DNA of 48,083 bases from Lachnospiraceae bacterium. GTDB taxonomy: Bacteria > Bacillota > Clostridia > Lachnospirales > Lachnospiraceae. Numbering within the stretch: the stretch's first letter is position 1; the number at the start of each line of letters is the position of its first letter. Under the pieces are notes generated by a model. The model searched no databases and had not been told where the DNA came from. It worked only from the letters and a program-made list of their open reading frames with translations. The translations under genes were made by a program, and so were the position numbers. The DNA is taken from the NCBI GenBank assembly GCA_021203465.1, contig JAJQBC010000108.1, positions 21,837 to 69,919 of the forward strand. Direction: 5' to 3'. Shown here piece by piece: positions 41,801 through 48,083 of the stretch.

Positions 41801-44800
41801 GAGGAAGCCAAGTACCTCGAGATCAGCAACGCCTACGAGTGGAATCTGTATCTCGGCTCGAGCGGCAGCATCGTGACGGCGGCGCAGGCAGTGCTGGACA
41901 GTACGACAGATCTGAGCAGTAAGAGCGACGATGCTATAATCGTTACGGACAATGCGGGCGACAGCTATACCAAGGCGCAGATCACGACCTACGCGAACTC
42001 TGCCTACCGCGGCTACGCGGCCGAGTCGGTGAATATCCGGATCACGGGAGACATCGATTTCAAGGCCCTGACGGGGCTGTTCGGGCTGGACAGCGACAAC
42101 TATACGGAAGCCGCGGTCATGAACGTTGTGGCGAATAATGTCTGCGGCGAGACAGACAGCAGTGGAAGTCCGGAGTGGACGATCAGCAACCTGAGCGTGG
42201 AGGGACCGGAGAGCTCGACCCGCGGTCTGTTCCGCAGCATCGGCGGCAGCCTGACGGATCTCGCCTTCAGCAACATCACGATCAAGTGGAACAGCAAGCA
42301 GGCCTCCTCCGACAGCGGCCTTGTCGGCACGCTGTACGGCGGCATGGACAACTGTGATTTCGACGGGATCACGCTGACCGGCGGCAACAATAACTTTGGT
42401 ATCGTCGGAACCGGCGTCGGCGTCATGAACGACGTCAGCCTGAAGGATGTCTTCGTGGAATCTGATTCCTACCGCGTGGGCGGCCTCGTCGGCACGCTGA
42501 CCGGAGACCTGACAAATGTGACGGCGAGCGGCCTCGATGTCTCCGGCACCTACCAGATCGGCGGCCTCGTGGGCCTGATGTACAGTTCGGAACATGACAC
42601 GAACGGCCACGCGATCGTCGGCGGGACGGATTATACGGAGTCTGAGGAGGGTACCGGTGACTATGAGGGCTGGCTGAAGACGCTGCTGGCAGACGAGGAC
42701 AATTACCGCGTCTCCGGCACTGCAGAGTCGCGCGACAGCCTCTCCTATGATTACGCATTGATCGACAATGTCAGCGTGACGGACGCTTCGGTCTCCGCGC
42801 TGCGCTACAACGCGGGCGGCATTGTGGGACAGCAGACCTACGCGACCTCGACGAACATGGGTCGCGGCTACCTGATCCTGCAGGACGTCGCGATCAAGGA
42901 TGTGAGCGTGGCGGCGATGCGCGCGGATACCAGCAGCGTGAGCAGCGCGAATGTTGGCGGCATCGGAGGCTCTGTGCGTTCCGTGCTGGCGAACGCCATC
43001 GACGCGGAGAATGTCACGGTCGAGGCGAATGAGAACAACTACGCGGGCGGCCTCTTCGGATATTTTGCGGACCAGTACAGCTATGACTACTCCGCGTACG
43101 GCAGCGACGGCGCGCGGGTCTCGCATTTCCTGAGCGTCATCGCGGATGTGGACTGCAAGAATATCTCTGTCAGTGCCCGCAGCAACGTGGGCGGTCTCTA
43201 TGGCTATGGCTGGTATTACACGATTCAGAATGATGTGAACATCGAGGACGTGACAATACTCGCCTCGGGAATCTACGTGGGCGGCATGTGGGGCAGAATT
43301 GGTTATAACGCCTATACAAACGGGCTGACCGCGAAGACGATCCGCGTCTACAACGCGGACTCGAGCGTCACCAGTAATGAAAACTACTACACGGGCGGCC
43401 TGGCCGGCTACAATCTGGGCTATGTGAGGGGGCTTACGGCGGAGGATATCTAGGTCTCGGCCTCGGGCGATTCGCTCTACGTGGGCGGCTTGAGCGGCTA
43501 CTCCGCAAACCTGTACGACTATGCGGACGAAGAAACGCCGCATACGATCAGCAATGTGCGCGTCTACGGGCGCAATCAGGTAGGCGGCCTCTACGGCTAC
43601 AGCGGCTCGATCCGCTATGCGACGATCACGGGCGTGAGCGTGGTTGGCACCGGCGACTACGTGGGCGGCCTGCGCGGTTACGGCTCCGGCAGTCTCTATA
43701 ACCTGACAATCAGCGATGTGAGCGTGACCTCCTCGGGAGCTTGCGTCGGCGGCTTGGTCGGCAGGACGACCGGCAGCACGGTGCGCAGCTGTACGATCAA
43801 AAATGTGACGGTGACGGCGAGCGGCACGGCCTCCGCGGCGACGGCCTGCGTGGATTCGGATACGGAGACGGCGCTTGGCAGCGGCGACGCGGTGGGCGGC
43901 ATCTACGGCGCGAACAGCGGCGCGTCGGTGCAGTTCACCAACATCAGCAATGTGAAGGTCTATGCGGGCGGCAGCTATGTGGGTGGCCTGACGGGCTTGC
44001 AGTATAAGTACTATTCGCCGACCTATATGTCGGTCTCGGGCGTGACGGTCTATGCGCCGAGCGGCAGCTATGTGGGCGGTCTCGTCGGCTACGCGAAGAC
44101 GAGCTCCGCACCGGAGCGGAACGCAGCGGAAGACATCGTCGTGACGGCGGGCGGCAGCTACGCGGGCGGCCTCGTCGGCTGGATCTCGCCCTACACGGAT
44201 TCGAACAACCTCGGCGTCTACTACAACCAGATTCAGGCGACGGTGACGGCGGACGGCAGCTATGCGGGCGGCCTCATCGGCTGTGCCTCGGAGCTGTACC
44301 AGATCGACTACAACTCGGTGGAGGCGACGGTGACGGCGGGCGGCGACTATACGGGCGGCCTCGTCGGTGCGGTGCTGGATCCGCGGGAGACCTTCCTTCT
44401 GAACAGGAACATAACCGTGTCGGTTGTGAGCGGCGGCGCGTACACGGGCGGCCAGCTCGGCTACGCGAATGTGACGGTGGGCGGCAGTTCCGGCTGCCGG
44501 ATGTACTACAATATCGTCGCGACAAAGGTGACGGTGGCATCCGAAAATGAGAGTACGGCCTCGTTCTTCTATTGCTATAAGGACGGTGACAGCTCCGTGG
44601 TGAGGGATGTGCTGGCGAGCTCGAACAGCTATCCCTACCGCCTGTATCTCTGGGACAGCTCTACCATGAATGTGGAGACTACCAAGGATGGCACGACTAC
44701 AACGGCGACGACCTCTGCGGCTGAATACAGCTTCACGAATATGACCGGCAGCGGCGATACCAAGGACATCACGCAATACTGGCGTGGAACGTCTGTATCG

Positions 44801-47800
44801 ACCGAGACAAAGGTGGGCAACGCCAACCAGCTGGCGCTGGTGTCCACAGCGGACCTGCAGGACAGAAATCTGTACTATAATGGCACGGACAATCTGAGCT
44901 TCACACACTACACGGAGACCATTGATGCAGCATCCGCCAAAGTGACCTACTCGGATCTGCTCACGAATATGTTCGCGTCGACGGGCGACCGCTGGAACAC
45001 CTATGGTCTTGATGAGGAGTTTGTCAGCGGCAGCAACGGCGAAGAGACCCTGATGCCGACGCCGATCAACCCGCTGCTCCTGTACTACGCCAACGCCTCG
45101 AATATCAACGGCACGAGTTACTGGGTCGGTTCGAGTCAGTCCGGCGGAGGCTACTTTATCGGCACAGCGACTTATGTCGATGATAATACGCTGAAATTCA
45201 CACTGACGGACGGCATCGCGACGCCGGGTACCGGGGATTCGATCCTGACAAAGACGGTCTCCGTGGACGGCACATTGAGCGATATCGAGATCAAGGCGGC
45301 GCCTCAGGTCTACGCGAGCAACGCCTACCAGCTGAACGTCGAGTTCACGAGCAGCGACAGCATCGGCGGGGCAGTGATCGAGGTCTACTCGGCGGAGACT
45401 GCAGAGGCTGAAAGAGACGGGGGAGATGATGTCCTGCTCTGGAGCGCAGAGGCAGCGGACGGCACGCTGACCTACACGGCGGCCTACGATTTCCAGACGG
45501 ATATCGTGATCGAGATCGTCGGCTACACGACGACCACAGTCACCACGACGGATTCGGAAGGAAAGGAGACGACTACAGAAACAAAGACGCGTCAGGTCTA
45601 CAACACGATCGAGGTGGAGGCCTACGGCCTGCGCTCGCGGGTCGCGATGGGCAGCAGCTGCCTGTACGCGATCGGCAGCGACGGCAAGATCTATCTCTAC
45701 CAGACCAGTTACAGTATAAACGGCGAAGAGGCGGGGGTGAATGATTTGTTGAATGATGGTGAGATCTTTATCAATATCAACATCGGAACCAGCGGCGCCG
45801 TCGCCCTGACCAGTGCGGGGAGAGTCTTCACGCTGACATCGGACGGCAGCGGTACACTGAGCGGAACGTTGAACAGCGAAGGCGTGATCGGCAATATTTA
45901 TACCGAAGTCACGGGCAGCGGCAGTCTTGGCGCCGGGAGTCTCCTGTCGGCGGACTCTGAGAGTAGTGGCACATGGGAGCTTCTGTCGACGGATTCCGGG
46001 AACGGCGGGAGCGACGAGGGCACGCTGAGCGTCGCCGCGCTGCAGCGGCATGACCTGCGTGACCGCCACGACCTCGTGGCGACGATGGACGGTGACTTAA
46101 GCGGTCTGTTCTCCGGCGGCAGTCGGCTTCTGGCGACTGTGGATCTGTCTGCCTCGGAAGACGAGGATTCGGATACAGGGGACGAAGAGGCAGACTCCGG
46201 CATAGAGAGCGAAGACGAGGCTGGCGAGGAGTCTTTCGATGACGAGAGCGCGGCTGAGGATGAAGCGGAGTCCGGCGATGACGAGAACGCGGAAGAAGCC
46301 GTGGAGACAGAGAATGAGAGTGAGGAGGAAATCGAAGCGGAACTCGATGTGAGCCTGCTCGAGGCCGAGCCGCTCTATGAGTTCGATTACAATGGTTGCC
46401 ATATTTGCACCTATCTGAACTACTCGCTGATCTACGACGGTGACGACGTGATCCTGCGCAACATGCAGCTCTTCGTGAAGGACGGGCAGCTCTTCGCGCT
46501 GAACGCGCCCGATGAGATCGTACCGGGAAGTATCCTGATCGACACGTATCAGGGAGCCACCTACATGACCGTCCTGCGAAACGACGGCGTGCTCGTGGAC
46601 CTGATGGACGAGATTAACTATCCGGATGATTTTGTGAACCGGAATATCAAAAATATCAGCAATAACCTTTATTCTGATCTGACCTACGTGCAGGTCGAGT
46701 ATGAGGACGGTTCGATTATCCTGTTTAACTACCTGACGGGCGGCATCATCTCCGAGACGGAGGGCGACGGCAGCGCAGAGGGTTCGGACGGCACCGATTT
46801 CTGGAGCTATCTGACCGGCTTCTTCCGCGATAAGTACGAGACGGCCTATGCGGAGGTGACCGGCGCATACCGCAACGCGGTGGAGATGAAGGATTACATC
46901 AGCAGTCTGGACTGGAGAAATCTGTTCGGCGGCAACAGCTCTGAGGGGCTGACCGACGGAGACGCGGAGCGCGACGGCGCGACTGCAAATCTGGCGGACA
47001 GCAACGAGCAGGAGAACGCGGAGGGTGCGGATCTTACCGGAAGCGCCGAAAGCGGGGAGGACGATGAGCTGTCCATGGCTCTGACGGCTGAGGCCGGAAG
47101 CCTCGCGGTCGACGGGGACGGGACGGAGGACGAGGCGCTGACGGAGGAGGAAGATTCCCTCTATGCGTCGGACGAGGAGAGTGAGACTGTCGATGGGGAG
47201 CAGGCCGGAAGTGCCAGCGAGAGCGCCATCGACGACTATATCGAGGGCGTGATGGCGGACAGCGAGAGCGGCGAGGAAAGCGCGCCGAGCGGCTTTACGA
47301 GCACCGATGAGCCGGAGAGCGCGGAAGGAGAAGGCGCGGACGCCGAGGCCGGTGAGGAGATCAGTACCGGCGGCGGGGACACCGCGGAAGAGAGCGCGTC
47401 CCTGACGGACGAAGAAGCCGTCACCTCTGACGAAGCGGCTGAGGAGGAAGAGGCGGAAGGCACGGCCTCCGGCGCGGACGAGAGCGAAGAGGCAGAGGGA
47501 AGCGCTTCCTCCGACAGCACATTTTCCGATGATATCATTATCGCCTACGACGCGGACGCGAATGGTTACGCGCTCTATGCGGCGAATGACCTCTTAAGCG
47601 GTTCCTCCGGGGATGTCGTGAGCGTCGACCAGCAGCTGGATGATTATCTGGCCGCGGGAGGGCAGCTCACCGGCGCGAAGCAGCTGAGCCTCGAGGTTTC
47701 GAACAGCCAGAGGAGCGGCGCGCTCATCCTTGGTGCGACCGCTGCCGTGATCGCCCTGCTGCTCGTTGTTCTGCTCGTGCAGCACAGCTCGCGCCGCCGC

Positions 47801-47824
47801 AGACGCCGCGGCGAAGGGCGCTGA
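32822..47824 (+). CDS. S6: about 5000-residue surface protein anchored at both ends, with one in-frame TAG
   Basis: Largest gene of the window. The N-terminus is basic (KREKAEKQKKG) with a transmembrane helix at about 21-41. A membrane-proximal domain reaches to about 240, then an acidic stretch and a Ser/Gly linker (304-342), Fn3-like domains (to about 1400), a carbohydrate-binding-module-like beta-sandwich pair with GG.IFLV and GDVYLV (about 1430-1650), and three GLUG-like beta-helix blocks (about 1818-2140, 2480-2720, 3000-3925) with repeated VGGL.GY units. Then come propeller-like repeats, an Asp/Glu/Ser-rich region (about 4440-4900), and a second transmembrane helix at 4966-4986 ending in six Arg. 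Codon 3544 is TAG (43451-43453); the frame stays open on both sides and the same repeat continues. Read-through gives 5000 positions. If translation stops there, the C-terminal anchor is lost. The ribosome-binding site is AAGGGAGG. Function unknown. Confidence 0.82.
33731..33850 (+). repeat. Ser/Gly linker repeat in S6
   Basis: Alternating SGSG/ASSG units encode residues 304-342. It occupies the place held by the collagen-like tracts of S1-S3. Confidence 0.75.
40300..44500 (+). repeat. GLUG-like repeat region in S6 (approximate limits)
   Basis: More than fifteen copies of a YVGGL.GY-type motif spaced by about 25-50 residues, with Val/Ile-x-Val strands between them, as in right-handed beta-helix proteins. 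Segments begin with a Y.I..DI.F-like lead-in (for example near 38300 and 42040). Copies are diverged at DNA level, so this is an old protein repeat rather than a recent DNA duplication. Confidence 0.65.
43451..43453 (+). other. In-frame amber codon in S6
   Basis: Context GAG GAT ATC TAG GTC TCG GCC. The residues around it (TAEDI, stop, VSASGDSLYVGGLSGYS) follow the same pattern as neighbouring repeats such as AEDIVVTAGGSYAGG and NISVSARSNVGG, so one strand residue, usually Ser, Thr or Val, is replaced by the stop. TCG (Ser) to TAG is one substitution. The GTG at 43481 has no ribosome-binding site. Confidence 0.75.
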
Positions 47825-47985
47825 CGCGCCCACCGCAACCCATTGCGGGCGATGGCGGAACCCTTCGGCTGCTGCGATCCTTTCTCAGGTGATGAAGCAC
47901 AACGATTCGCTGCCGCTGTCTTTTACAGGCGACAGAGTACAACTATCTGCTGCAGTATGGGATGTGATTTACTACAGACAAAAAT
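47825..47985. other. Short intergenic stretch without a recognised gene
   Basis: An open frame on the + strand runs through here from inside the S6 3' end, but it has no ribosome-binding site and its composition differs from the genes. A short CGCAACCCATTGCGGGCG stem near 47833-47852 could form a weak hairpin right after the S6 stop. Nothing else was seen. Confidence 0.4.
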
Positions 47986-48025
47986 ATGGCCCGCCCGGGG
48001 TATCCCGGGCGGGCCATTTCACACC
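47986..48025. terminator. Bidirectional terminator between convergent genes
   Basis: Perfect 14-bp inverted repeat: ATGGCCCGCCCGGG (47986-47999), loop GTAT, CCCGGGCGGGCCAT (48004-48017). On the + strand TTCACACCTTTTTA follows; on the - strand the hairpin is followed directly by ATTTTTG. It closes the surface/ATPase operon and the gene coming from the right edge. Confidence 0.8.
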
Positions 48026-48028
48026 TTT

Positions 48029-48083
48029 TTATCCTATACGGTACTCGCGATAGAGTTCCTGCCTCACAGTTCTGTTCCCGATC
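48029..48083 (-). CDS. C-terminal end of an unidentified gene on the minus strand
   Basis: Read from the right edge on the minus strand, 17 codons give IGNRTVRQELYREYRIG and then TAA, ending just before the shared terminator. The hydrophilic, Arg/Glu/Tyr-rich end looks like real protein, and the convergent terminator with a U tract on this strand supports it. Too short to name. Confidence 0.4.
   Translation of the reverse strand, partial: IGNRTVRQELYREYRIG

Noticed and set aside
38921-46069. A 2382-codon open frame on the minus strand opposite S6
   Set aside because: High-GC codon use with few codons whose complement is a stop leaves long antisense frames open. The product is an Arg/His/Val/Ala-rich string with no domain, no ribosome-binding site was seen, and the sense frame has clear protein repeats.
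43481-47824. Separate 1447-residue gene downstream of the S6 stop
   Set aside because: The start lies inside a repeat unit, has no ribosome-binding site, and is in the same frame as the upstream part.
47766-48053. 95-codon + strand frame at the right end
   Set aside because: It starts inside S6, runs through the terminator hairpin, and has no ribosome-binding site.

Overview
The window looks like chromosomal DNA of a high-GC member of the Clostridia. Lachnospiraceae is my best guess, from the Gly/Arg-rich N-terminus of IF2, the infB-rbfA-nrnA-truB-ribF gene order, and the surface proteins with Gly-Asp-rich collagen-like stretches. No tRNA, rRNA, CRISPR array, insertion sequence or phage gene was seen. 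Every gene call is on the + strand except a 17-codon fragment at the right edge.

Region 1 (1-5580) is a conserved housekeeping run: the 3' part of infB, then rbfA, nrnA and truB overlapping or touching one another, then ribF after a 211-base gap that holds a long hairpin. Region 2 (about 5770-7566) is a single gene with its own promoter and terminator, encoding a Na+/phosphate cotransporter-like protein with a PhoU-like tail.

Region 3 (7612-48025) is one apparent 40-kb, 13-gene operon. A good sigma-A-type promoter (TTGAAA, 17-base spacer, TAAAAT) precedes it and a perfect 14-bp hairpin follows it. It encodes six proteins (called S1 to S6 here), each with a short basic N-terminus, one transmembrane helix and a predicted extracellular body. 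S1, S2, S3 and S6 (835, 2395, about 2478 and about 5000 residues) share a layout: a membrane-proximal domain, then a rod or hinge of about 40-55 low-complexity residues near residue 285-340 (collagen-like in S1-S3, Ser/Gly in S6), then fibronectin-III-like beta-sandwich domains. S6 adds GLUG-like beta-helix repeats and has a second transmembrane helix at its C-terminus. Inside this operon, between S4 and S5, lies an F1-type ATPase set in canonical order: c, a b-delta fusion, alpha, gamma, beta, epsilon. The ATPase active-site motifs are intact. The c subunit has lost the membrane carboxylate that carries H+ or Na+, and no recognisable a subunit is present; a five-helix membrane protein of unknown family follows epsilon instead.

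My reading, which is inference, is that this is an ATP-driven rotary or conformational machine that no longer pumps ions and is coupled to giant surface fibres. It is analogous in principle to the F1-like ATPases that Mollicutes use for gliding or for surface immunoglobulin handling, but has different partners. S3 and S6 each carry a single in-frame TAG codon (23538-23540 and 43451-43453), with homologous, fully open coding sequence on both sides. This means recent nonsense mutation, sequence error or amber suppression; the sequence alone cannot decide which.
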